Source: Warburgia ugandensis (Eukaryota > Streptophyta > Magnoliopsida > Canellales > Canellaceae). Taken from it: 64,000 nt of DNA. Position 1 is the stretch's first letter. Every line of letters starts with the position of its first letter. Below the pieces are notes generated by a model. The model ran no database searches. It saw nothing but the letters and a program-made list of their open reading frames with translations, and was not told the DNA's origin. The translations under genes and the position numbers were made by a program. This document shows, piece by piece, positions 1 through 11,800 of the stretch. The stretch lies in NCBI GenBank assembly GCA_035236585.1, contig CP141139.1:21530990-21594989 (forward strand). Direction: 5' to 3'.

Positions 1-20
1 TTTCAAATTAAAAGATTTTG
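1..20. repeat. Tail of a preceding HOR unit
   Basis: These bases match the last 20 bases before each later type-1 monomer (for example 1773-1792 and 3542-3561), so the array continues to the left of the window. Confidence 0.85.
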
Positions 21-238
21 AAATGCTCATAACTTTTTCATCCAAACTCCCTTTCTAGGGTTCTTTGTGTCGGTGGATTTCACATTTCGAAAAGAATCTT
101 ATGACAAGAATATTTTCAACAAGCACTAAATTCAAAAATTTTAAAACATTCATCCCCTTATTCGATCCAATCTTACACATAAAGATTTAAAATTTGACTA
201 ATTACATATTTTTTCAGCGCCGCAAACGGGGACTAGAG

Positions 239-259
239 GTAGGCGATGCGATCGCCTAC
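239..259. repeat. 9-bp perfect dyad (hairpin/cruciform-capable) in type-1 monomers
   Basis: Arms GTAGGCGAT and ATCGCCTAC are exact reverse complements around a 3-base loop GCG. The same dyad is present once per HOR unit at 2011-2031, 3780-3800, 5552-5572, 9101-9121, 12666-12686, 16231-16251, 19788-19808 (loop GTG), 23333-23353 and 26876-26896. Sister type-1' monomers do not have it. I saw no equivalent in the right array. The core is CpG-rich in an otherwise AT-rich repeat. Confidence 0.9.
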
Positions 260-370
260 TATCTTTCTTAGCACACACACGAAAATAGAGGAGGGTGACG
301 TTATCAAAATGGCCCGCTACACTTTGAATCCGTTTTGAATCTTTTAGTTACCAAAATACCCTTAACCTTC

Positions 371-726
371 AAATGCTCACAATGTTTTCATCCGAACTCC
401 GTTTTTAGGGTTCTTTTAGTCATTCGCTTCCATTTTACAATTAGAATCCAATTAAGAGAAAATTTTCAACAAGTTCTAAATTTTAAGATATAAAATTTAT
501 AAAATATTCATCCTCTTGCTCAATCCAATCTTCCAAATAGGACTTTAAAATTTGAGTAGTTACATTATGTCTCTATGCCACAAACGGTGACTGGAGGTGG
601 GTAGCATGATCGCTTACGAACTTTGCTAGGCAGACAAGAAAACTGAGAAGGGTGCCATTAACAAAATGGCCCCTGCATTTTGAATGCTTTTATAGTCTTT
701 TAATTACCAAACTAGCCTTCGACTTC
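371..726. repeat. Example monomer (type 2), showing the common layout
   Basis: A representative ~355-bp monomer. In order it has the start box AAATGCTCAYAA; a T-rich stretch with TTTTTAGGGTTC (405-412 is TTAGGGTT, one plant telomere-like unit); an AT-rich segment ending near ATTCATCC; the strongly conserved block GGACTTTAAAATTTGAGTAG; the GC-richer variable window (about 575-660); then AAAATGGCCC and TTTTAATTACCAAA leading to the next monomer. Most other monomers show the same order, and the left and right arrays share it. Confidence 0.85.
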
Positions 727-1792
727 AAATGCTCATAACTTTTTCATCCAAACTCCATTTTCAGTGCTCTTTGTGTCGTTGGATTCCATTTTTCGAATAG
801 AATCTACCTTTTATAATATTTTGACAAGCATTAAATTCAAAAATTATAAATTTTAAAGAAATCCATCCACCCATTTGTTCCAATCTTCAAAATAGGGCTT
901 TAAAATTTGAGTAGTCTCATTATTTCCTGGCACAACAAACAGTGACCAGATATGGGCAGCTCAATCGCCTACTATATTTCTCAATGCTGGGGCAAAACAA
1001 AGGATGGTGTCATTATCAAATTGGCCCAAGCATTTTGAATCCTCTTTATAATCTTTTAGTTACAAAAATGCCCTTCAACATCAAATTCTCATAACTTCTT
1101 AATCCGAACACTATTTTTAGTGTTATTTTTGTCGTTCGATTCCGTATTTATAATAGAATCTAATTATGAGAATATTTCCAACAAGTTCTAGTTTCTAAAA
1201 CTCAAAATTTGTAAAGCATTCATTCTCCTGTTCAATCCATTCTTCATAATAGAACTTTAAAATTTGAGAAGCTACCTTATTTTTCAGTGCTGCAAATGGT
1301 GACCAAAAGTGGGCGTTAGGACTGCCTACTGTCTTTCTCGGGCAGATGAGGAAATAGAGGAGCGTGCCATTTTCAAAATGGCCCCTGTAATTTAAATGCT
1401 TTTTTGAATCTTTATTTACCAAAATGCCCTTCAACTTCAAATGCTCATAACATTTTCATCCAAACTCCAATTTCAGTGTTCTTTACATCGTTGGATTCCA
1501 GTTTTTGAATATTGTGAGGTTTTCTCAACAAGTTCAAATTTCCAAATTTATAAAGCATTCATCCTCCTATTCAATCCAATCTTCTAAATGGAACTTTAAA
1601 ATTTGGGTAGTTACATTATATCTCGAAGCCACAATCGGTGATCAGATGTGGGAGACACGATTTCCTACATTATTTATCAATGCAAATGTGGAGACAAAAG
1701 AAGGAGATGTTATCAAAATAGCCCCCAATGTCTTGAATCCCTTTTCAATCTTTTAATTAACAAAATACTCCCTTTCAAATTAAAAGATTTTG

Positions 1793-3561
1793 AAATGCTC
1801 ATAACTTTTTCATCCAAACTCCCTTTCTAGGGTTCTTTGTGTCGGTGGATTTCACATTTCGAAAAGAATCTTATGACAAGAATATTTTCAACAAGCACTA
1901 AATTCAAAAATTTTAAAACATTCATCCCCTTATTCGATCCAATCTTACACATAAAGATTTAAAATTTGACTAATTACATATTTTTTCAGCGCCGCAAACG
2001 GGGACTAGAGGTAGGCGATGCGATCGCCTACTATCTTTCTTAGCACACACACGAAAATAGAGGAGGGTGACGTTATCAAAATGGCCCGCTACACTTTGAA
2101 TCCGTTTTGAATCTTTTAGTTACCAAAATACCCTTAACCTTCAAATGCTCACAATGTTTTCATCCGAACTCCGTTTTTAGGGTTCTTTTAGTCATTCGCT
2201 TCCATTTTACAATTAGAATCCAATTAAGAGAAAATTTTCAACAAGTTCTAAATTTTAAGATATAAAATTTATAAAATATTCATCCTCTTGCTCAATCCAA
2301 TCTTCCAAATAGGACTTTAAAATTTGAGTAGTTACATTATGTCTCTATGCCACAAACGGTGGATCGGAGGTGGGCAACATGATTGCTTATGGTCTTTGCC
2401 AAGGTAGACGTGAAAACTGAGAAGGGTGCCATTAACAAAATGGCCCCTGCATTTTGAATGCTTTTATAGTCTTTTAATTACCAAACTAGCCTTCGACTTC
2501 AAATGCTCATAACTTTTTCATCCAAACTCCATTTTCAGTGCTCTTTGTGTCGTTGGATTCCATTTTTCGAATAGAATCTATCTTTTATAATATTTTTGAC
2601 ATGCAATAATTTATAAATTTAAAAGAAATCCATCCACCTATTTGTTCCTATCTTCAAAATTGGACTTTAAAATTTGAGCAGTCACATTATTTACTGGCAT
2701 AGCAAAAGGTGACCGGAGATGGGCAGCTCAATCGCCTACTATATTTCTCAATGCTGGGGCAAAACAAAGGATGGTGTCATTATCAAATTGGCCCAAGCAT
2801 TTTGAATCCTCTTTATAATCTTTTAGTTACAAAAATGCCCTTCAACATCAAATTCTCATAACTTCTTAATCCGAACACTATTTTTAGTGTTATTTTTGTC
2901 GTTCGATTCCGTATTTATAATAGAATCTAATTATGAGAATATTTCCAACAAGTTCTAGTTTCTAAAACTCAAAATTTGTAAAGCATTCATTCTCCTGTTC
3001 AATCCATTCTTCATAATAGAACTTTAAAATTTGAGAAGCTACCTTATTTTTCAGTGCTGCAAATGGTGACCAAAAGTGGGCGTTAGGACTACCCTCTTGT
3101 CTTTCTCGGGCGTATGAGGAAACAGGGGAGCATGCCATTATCAAAATGGCCCCAACAATTTAAATGCTTTTTAAAATCTTTTATTTACCAAAATGCCCTT
3201 CAACTTCAAATGCTCATAACATTTTCATCCAAACTCCAATTTCAGTGTTCTTTACATCGTTGGATTCCAGTTTTTGAATATTGTGAGGTTTTCTCAACAA
3301 GTTCAAATTTCCAAATTTATAAAGCATTCATCCTCCTATTCAATCCAATCTTCTAAATGGAACTTTAAAATTTGGGTAGTTACATTATATCTCGAAGCCA
3401 CAATCGGTGATCAGATGTGGGAGACACGATTTCCTACATTATTTATCAATGCAAATGTGGAGACAAAAGAAGGAGATGTTATCAAAATAGCCCCCAATGT
3501 CTTGAATCCCTTTTCAATCTTTTAATTAACAAAATACTCCCTTTCAAATTAAAAGATTTTG
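1793..3561. repeat. 5-monomer HOR unit 2 (1769 bp)
   Basis: This has the same five monomer types as the preceding unit, in the same order. Most differences cluster in the GC-rich windows: about 2351-2425 (GGTGGATCGGAGG where unit 1 has GGTGACTGGAGG), 2690-2720 and 3090-3135. A second cluster at 2581-2660 lies in the type-3 monomer, where the sequence after TATTTTTGACATGC is shortened. Elsewhere long stretches are identical. Confidence 0.93.
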
Positions 3562-5333
3562 AAATGCTCATAACTTTTTCATCCAAACTCCCTTTCTAGG
3601 GTTCTTTGTGTCGGTGGATTTCACATTTCGAAAAGAATCTTATGACAAGAATATTTTCAACAAGCACTAAATTCAAAAATTTTAAAACATTCATCCCCTT
3701 ATTCGATCCAATCTTACACATAAAGATTTAAAATTTGACTAATTACATATTTTTTCAGCGCCGCAAACGAGGACTAGAGGTAGGCGATGCGATCGCCTAC
3801 TATCTTTCTTAGCACACACACGTAAATAGAGGAGGGTGACGTTATCAAAATGGCCCGCTACACCTTGAATCTATTTTGAATCTTTTAGTTACCAAAATAC
3901 CCTTAACCTTCAAATGCTCACAATGTTTTCATCCGAACTCCGTTTTTAGGGTTCTTTTAGTCATTCGCTTCCATTTTACAATTAGAATCCAATTAAGAGA
4001 AAATTTTCAACAAGTTCTAAATTTTAAGATATAAAATTTATAAAATATTCATCCTCTTGCTCAATCCAATCTTCCAAATTAGACTTTAAAATTTGAGTAG
4101 TTACATTATGTCTCAGCGCCACAAACGGTGACTGGAGGTAGGCAGCATGATTGCTTACGATCTTTGCTGGGCTAGACATGAAAACTGAGGAGAGTGCCAT
4201 TAACAAAACGGCTCCTGCAATTTGAATGCTTTTATAGTCTTTTAATTACCAAAGTGGCCTTTGACTTCAAATTCTCATAACTTTTTCATCCAAACTCCAT
4301 TTTTTGTACTCTTTGTGTTGTTGGATTTCATTTTTCGAATAGAATCTACCTTTTATAATATTTTGACAAGCATTAAATTCAAAAATTATAAATTTTAAAG
4401 AAATCCATCCACCCATTTGTTCCAATCTTCAAAATAGGACTTTAAAATTTGAGTAGTCTCATTATTTACTGGCACAACAAACAGTGACTGATATGGGCAG
4501 CTCAATCGCCTACTATATTTCTCAATGCTGGGGCAAAACAAAGGATGGTGTCATTATCAAATTGGCCCAAGCATTTTGAATCCTCTTTATAATCTTTTAG
4601 TTACAAAAATGCCCTTCAACATCAAATTCTCATAACTTCTTAATCCGAACACTATTTTTAGTGTTATTTTTGTCGTTCGATTCCGTATTTATAATAGAAT
4701 CTAATTATGAGAATATTTCCAACAAGTTCTAGTTTCTAAAACTCAAAATTTGTAAAGCATTCATTCTCCTGTTCAATCCATTCTTCATAATAGAACTTTA
4801 AAATTTGAGAAGCTACCTTATTTTTCGGTCTTTGCAAATGGTGACCAAAAGTGGGCGTTAGGACTGCCTCTTGTCTTTCTCGGGCGTATGAGGAAATAGA
4901 GGAGCGTGCCATTTTCAAAATGGCCCCTGTAATTTAAATGTTTTTTTGAATCTTTATTTACCAAAATGCCCTTCAACTTCAAATGCTCATAACATTTTCA
5001 TCCAAACTCCAATTTCAGTGTTCTTTACATCGTTGGATTCCGCTTTTGAATATTGTGAGGTTTTCTCAACAAGTTCAAATTTCCAAATTTATAAAGCATT
5101 CATCCTCCTATTCAATCCAATCTTCTAAATGGAACTTTAAAATTTGGGTAGTTACATTATATCTCGAAGCCACAATCGGTGATCAGATGTGGGAGACACG
5201 ATTTCCTACATTATTTATCAATGCAAATGTGGAGACAAAAGAAGGAGATGTTATCAAAATAGCCCCCAATGTCTTGAATCCCTTTTCAATCTTTTAATTA
5301 ACAAAATACTCCCTTTCAAATTAAAAGATTTTG
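3562..5333. repeat. 5-monomer HOR unit 3 (1772 bp)
   Basis: This is the third consecutive short unit with types 1-5. It is the most divergent of the three around its type 2/3 junction: 4110-4190 reads CTCAGCGCCACAAACGG and later TTTGCTGGGCTAGACATG, a version seen again only near 21938. A changed start to its type-5 window at 4826-4840 (TCGGTCTTTGCAAATGG) is also shared with a distant copy, at 10145. Type 1 has its own substitutions at about 3770, 3823 and 3863. Confidence 0.92.
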
Positions 5334-8300
5334 AAATGCTCATAACTTTTTCATCCAAACTCCCTTTCTAGGGTTCTTTGTGTCGGTGGATTTCACATTT
5401 CGAAAAGAATCTTATGACAAGAATATTTTCAACAAGCACTAAATTCAAAAATTTTAAAACATTCATCCCCTTATTCGATCCAATCTTACACATAAAGATT
5501 TAAAATTTGACTAATTACATATTTTTTCAGCGCCGCAAACGGGGACTAGAGGTAGGCGATGCGATCGCCTACTATCTTTCTTAGCACACACACGAAAATA
5601 GAGGAGGGTGACGTTATCAAAATGGCCCGCTACACTTTGAATCCGTTTTGAATCTTTTAGTTACCAAAATACCCTTAACCTTCAAATGCTCACAATGTTT
5701 TCATCCGAACTCCGTTTTTAGGGTTCTTTTAGTCATTCGCTTCCATTTTACAATTAGAATCCAATTAAGAGAAAATTTTCAACAAGTTCTAAATTTTAAG
5801 ATATAAAATTTATAAAATATTCATCCTCTTGCTCAATCCAATCTTCCAAATAGGACTTTAAAATTTGAGTAGTTACATTATGTCCCGGTACCACAAACGG
5901 TGACTAGAGGTGGGTAGCATGCTCGCTTATGGTCTTTGCCAGGGTAGACGTGAAAACCGAGAAGAGTGCCATTAACAAAATGGCCCCTGCATTTTGAATG
6001 CTTTTTTAATCTTTTAATTACCAAAATGGCCTTCGACTTTAAATCCTCATAACATTTTCATCCAAACTCCATTTTCAGAGCTCATTGTGTCGTTGGATTC
6101 CATTTTTTGAATAGAATCCACCTTTTATAATATTCCGACAAGCATTAAATTATAAATTTATAAATTTAAAAGAAATCCATCCACTCATTTGTTCCAATCT
6201 TCAAAATAGGACTTTAAAATTTGAGCAGTCAAATTATTTACTGACACAACAATCGGTGACCAGAGATGGGCAGCTTAATTGCCTACTGTATTTCTCAACG
6301 TTGGGGCAAAACAAAGGATGGTGTCATTGTCAAATTGGCCCTTGCATTTTGAATCCTATTTTGAATCTTTTAGTTACCAAAATGCCCTTCAACTTCAAAT
6401 TCTCATAACTTTTCAATCTGAACTCTGTTTTTAGTGTTATTTTTCTCATTCGATTTGTATTTCGAATAGAATGTAATTATGAGAATATTTTCAACAAGTT
6501 CTAGTGTCTAAAATTCAAAATTTGTAAAACATTCATCCTCCTGTTCAATCCAATCTTCCAAATAGAACTTTAAAATTTGAGCAGCTACTTTATTTTTCGG
6601 TCGCAAATGGTGACCAAAAGTGGACATCACGACTACCTCTTGTCTTTCTCGGGGCAAATGAGGAAATAAAGGAGCATGCCATTATCAAAATGGCCCCTAC
6701 AATTTAAATGTGTTTTTGAATCTTTTATTTTCCAAAATGCTCTTCAACTTCAAATGCTCATAACATTTTCATCCAAACTCCAATTTCAGTGTTCTTTGTG
6801 TCATTGGATTCCATTTTTTGAATATTGTGGGGTTATTTTTAACAAGTTCAAATTTCCAAAATTCAAAATTTATAAAACATTCATCCTCCTGTTCAATCCA
6901 ATCTTCGAAATGGGACTTTAAAATTTGATAAGTTACATTATATCTTAGAGCTGCAATCGGTGATCGAAGGTGGGAGACATGATTTCCAACATTATTTACC
7001 AATGCAAACGCAGAGACAAAGGAAGGGGATGTTATCAAAATAGCCCCCAGCATCTTGAATCCTTTTTTAATATTTTAATTAACAAAATACCCTTAACTTT
7101 CAAATGCTCATAACTTTTTCATCCTAACTCTATTTATAGGGTTCTTTGTGTTGTTGGATTCCACATTTCGAATAAAATCTAATCACAAGAATATTTTCAA
7201 CAAGTACTAAATTCTAAAATTCAAAATTTTAAAAACATTCATCCCCTTATTCTATCCAATCTTACAAATAGAAATCTAAAATTTGACTAGTTACATATTT
7301 TTTTTGCACCACAAACGAGGATTGGAGGTGGCCGACACGATTGCCTATTGTCTTTCTCAGTACACATAGGAAAACAGAGGAGGGAGACGTTATCGAAATG
7401 GAACCCTACACTTTGAATCCATTTTGAATCTTTTAGTTACCAAAATACCCTTAACCTTCAAATGCTCATAATGTTTTCATCCGAACTCCGTTTTTAGGGT
7501 TCTTTGGGTCATTCGATTCCATTTTCTAATTAGAATCTAATTAAGAGAAAATTTTCAACAAGTTCTAAATTTTAGGATATAAAATTTGTAAAATATTCAT
7601 CCTCTTGCTCAATCCAATCTTCCAAATAGGACTTTAAAATTTGAGTAGTTACATTATGTCTCTATGCCACAAACGGTGACTGGAGGTGGGCAGCATGATT
7701 GCTTATGGTCTTTGCCAGGGCAGACAGGAAAACTGAGAAGGGTGCCATTAACAAAATGGCCCCTGCATTTTGAATGCTTTTATAGTCTTTTAATTACCAA
7801 ACTAGCCTTCGACTTCAAATGCTCATAACTTTTTCATCCAAACTCCATTTTCAGTGCTCTTTGTGTCGTTGGATTCCATTTTTCGAATAGAATCTACCTT
7901 TTATAATATTTTGACAAGCATTAAATTCAAAAATTATAAATTTTAAAGAAATCCATCCACCCATTTGTTCCAATCTTCAAAATAGGACTTTAAAATTTGA
8001 GTAGTCACATTATTTACTGGCACAACAAACAGTGACCAGATATGGGCAGCTCAATCGCCTACTATATTTCTCAATGCTGGGGCAAAACAAAGGATGGTGT
8101 CATTATCAAATTGGCCCAAGCATTTTGAATCCTCTTTATAATCTTTTAGTTACAAAAATGCCCTTCAACATCAAATTCTCATAACTTCTTAATCCGAACA
8201 CTATTTTTAGTGTTATTTTTGTCGTTCGATTCCGTATTTATAATAGAATCTAATTATGAGAATATTTCCAACAAGTTCTAGTTTCTAAAACTCAAAATTT

Positions 8301-8882
8301 GTAAAGCATTCATTCTCCTGTTCAATCCATTCTTCATAATAGAACTTTAAAATTTGAGAAGCTACCTTATTTTTCAGTGCTGCAAATGGTGACCAAAAGT
8401 GGGCGTTAGGACTGCCTACTGTCTTTCTCGGGGCAGATGAGGAAATAGAGGAGCGTGCCATTTTCAAAATGGCCCCTGTAATTTAAATTTGCCTCGTAAT
8501 CTTTATTTACCAAAATGCCCTTCAACTTCAAATGCTCATAACATTTTCATCCAAACTCCAATTTCAGTGTTCTTTACATCGTTGGATTCCGCTTTTGAAT
8601 ATTGTGAGGTTTTCTCAACAAGTTCAAATTTCCAAATTTATAAAGCATTCATCCTCCTATTCAATCCAATCTTCTAAATGGAACTTTAAAATTTGGGTAG
8701 TTACATTATATCTCGAAGCCACAATCGGTGATCAGATGTGGGAGACACGATTTCCTACATTATTTATCAATGCAAATGTGGAGACAAAAGAAGGAGATGT
8801 TATCAAAATAGCCCCCAATGTCTTGAATCCCTTTTCAATCTTTTAATTAACAAAATACTCCCTTTCAAATTAAAAGATTTTG
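5334..8882. repeat. 10-monomer HOR unit, mosaic variant (3549 bp)
   Basis: This is the first full 10-monomer unit. Types 1, 2, 3, 4 and 5 match the other units, but the middle monomers (about 6046, 6402, 6750 and 7101) differ from those in all later 10-mers. For example 3' starts AAATCCTCATAAC instead of AAATCCACATAACC. Its 3'/4' section from about 6170 to 6590 is much closer to the right-hand array near 43.68-44.09 kb than to its siblings. It sits between the short units and the homogeneous 10-mers, as expected for an edge copy that escaped homogenisation. Confidence 0.9.
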
Positions 8883-11800
8883 AAATGCTCATAACTTTTT
8901 CATCCAAACTCCCTTTCTAGGGTTCTTTGTGTCGGTGGATTTCACATTTCGAAAAGAATCTTATGACAAGAATATTTTCAACAAGTACTAAATTCAAAAA
9001 TTTTAAAACATTCATCCCCTTATTCGATCCAATCTTACATATAAAGATTTAAAATTTGACTAATTACATATTTTTTCAGCGCCGCAAACGGGGACTAGAG
9101 GTAGGCGATGCGATCGCCTACTATCTTTCTTAGCACACACACGAAAATAGAGGAGGGTGACGTTATCAAAATGGCCCGCTACACTTTGAATCCGTTTTGA
9201 ATCTTTTAGTTACCAAAATACCCTTAACCTTCAAATGCTCACAATGTTTTCATCCGAACTCCGTTTTTAGGGTTCTTTTAGTCATTCGCTTCCATTTTAC
9301 AATTAGAATCCAATTAAGAGAAAATTTTCAACAAGTTCTAAATTTTAAGATATAAAATTTATAAAATATTCATCCTCTTGCTCAATCCAATCTTCCAAAT
9401 AGGACTTTAAAATTTGAGTAGTTACATTATGTCTCTATGCCACAAACGGTGACTGGAGGTGGGCAACATGATCGCTTATGGTCTTTGCCAAGGTAGACGT
9501 GAAAACTGAGAAGAGTGCCGTTAACAAAATGGCCCTGCATTTTAATGCTATTTTAATCTTTTAATTACCAAAATGGCCTTCGACTTCAAATCCACATAAC
9601 CTTTTCATCCAAACTCCATTTTCAATGCTCTTTGTGCCGTTGCATTCCATTTTTCAAATAGAATCTACCTTTTATAATATTTTTGGCAAGCATTAAATTC
9701 TCAAATTACAAATTTAAAAGAAATTCATCCGCCCATTTGTTCCAATCTTCAAAATAGGACTTCAAAATTTGAGCGGTCACATTATTTATTGGCACAGCAT
9801 ACGATGACTGGAGATGGGCAGCTCAGTCGCTTACTGTATTTCTCAATGCTGGGGCAAAACAAAGGATGGTGTCATTATCAAATTGGCTCAAGCGTTTTGA
9901 ATCCTTTTTCTAATCTTTTAGTTATAAAAATTCCCTTCAACTTCAAATTCTTATAACTTTTTTATCCGAACTCTATTTTCAGTGTTATTTTGCCCGTTCG
10001 ATTCCATATTTTGAATACAATCTAATTATGAAATATTTTCAATAGGTTCCAATTTCTAAAATTCAAAATTTGTAAAACATTCATTCTCCTATTCAATCCA
10101 ATCTTTGAAATAGAACTTTAAAATTTGAGTAGCTACTTTATTTTTCGGTCTTTGCAAATGGTGATTAGAAGTGGACATCACGACTACCTACTGTCTTTCT
10201 CAGGGCAGATGACGAATTAGAGGAGCGTGCCATTATCAAAATGGCCCCTGCAATTGAAATGCTTTTTGAAATCTTTTATTTACCAAAATTCTCTTCAACT
10301 TCAATTGCTCATAACTTTTTCATCCAAACCCCAATTTCAGTATTCTTTGCGTTGTTGGATTCAATTTTTCAAATATTTTGAGGTTTTTTCAACAAGTTCA
10401 AATTTCCAAAATTCAAAATTTGTAAAACGTTCATCCTCCTATTCAATCTAATCTTCTAAATGGAACTTTAAAATTTGAGTAGTTAGATTATATCTTAGAG
10501 CCGCAATTGGTGATTGGAGGTGGGAGACACGATTTCCAACATTATTTATAGGTGCAAACTTAGAGACAAAGGAAGGGGATGTTATCAAAATAGCTCCCTG
10601 CATCTTGAATCCCTTTTTAATATTTTAATTAACAAAATACTCCCTTTCAAATTAAAAGATTTTCAAATGCTCATGACTTTTTCATCCAAACTCCATTTCT
10701 AGGGTTCTTTGTGTAGTTGGATTCCACATATCGAATAAAATCTAATCACAAGAATATTTTCAACAAGTACTAAATTCAAATTTTCAAAATTTTTTAAACA
10801 TTCATCCCCTTATTCTATCCAATCTTTCAAATATAAATTTAAAATTTGACTAGTTACATATTTTTTCGGCGCCTCAAACGAGGGCTGAAGGTGGCCGACG
10901 CGATCGCCTACTGTCTTTCTCGGCACACATAGGAAAACAGAGGAGGGTGACGTTATAAAAATGGCCCCCTGCACTTTGTATCCATTTTGAATGTTTTAGT
11001 TACCAAAATACCCTTGACCTTTAAATGCTCATAATGTTTTCATCCGACCTCTGTTTTTAGGGTTCTTTGGGTTCCAGTCTCCAATTAGAATCTAATTAAG
11101 AGAAAATTTTCAACAAGTTCTTAATTTTAAGATACAAAAATTTATAAAATATTCATCCACTTGCTCAATCCAATCTTCCAAATAGGACTTTAAAATTTGA
11201 GTAGTTACATTATGTCTCAGTGCCACAAACAGTGACTGGAGGTGGGCAGCATGATTGCTTATGGTCTTTGCCAGGGCAGACAGGAAAACTGAGAAGGGTG
11301 CCATTAACAAAATGGCCCCTGCATTTTGAATGCTTTTATAGTCTTTTAATTACCAAACTAGCCTTCGACTTCAAATGCTCATAACTTTTTCATCCAAACT
11401 CCATTTTCAGTGCTCTTTGTGTCGTTGGATTCCATTTTTCGAATAGAATCTACCTTTTATAATATTTTGACAAGCATTAAATTCAAAAATTATAAATTTT
11501 AAAGAAATCCATCCACCCATTTGTTCCAATCTTCAAAATAGGACTTTAAAATTTGAGTAGTCACATTATTTACTGGCACAACAAACAGTGACCAGATATG
11601 GGCAGCTCAATCGCCTACTATATTTCTCAATGCTGGGGCAAAACAAAGGATGGTGTCATTATCAAATTGGCCCAAGCATTTTGAATCCTCTTTATAATCT
11701 TTTAGTTACAAAAATGCCCTTCAACATCAAATTCTCATAACTTCTTAATCCGAACACTATTTTTAGTGTTATTTTTGTCGTTCGATTCCGTATTTATAAT

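Larger units (their letters stand above)
21..1792. repeat. 5-monomer HOR unit 1 (1772 bp)
   Basis: Monomers of types 1, 2, 3, 4 and 5 start at 21, 371, 727, 1083 and 1439. Types 1 and 2 match the first two monomers of the later 10-monomer units (type 2 has the TCATTCGCTTCC variant). Types 3-5 match the last three. The switch falls in the variable window at about 585-650. Type 1 holds the dyad at 239-259. This is one of three consecutive short units. Confidence 0.93.

Noticed and set aside
405..412. True telomeric repeat
   Set aside because: Only a single TTAGGGTT unit occurs per monomer, never in tandem.
774..790. CENP-B-box-like TCGTTGGA in type-3 monomers
   Set aside because: Only about five of the nine essential CENP-B-box bases match; the CGGG part is missing. 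A plant CENP-B-box system is not established.
4983..5297. Open frame of 104 codons, repeated identically at 8532, 19211 and 22756, with related 83-codon frames in other units
   Set aside because: It recurs only because the HOR recurs. In sister units a few base changes shorten it, so the frame is not maintained. It overlaps other open frames on both strands and has no recognisable domain.
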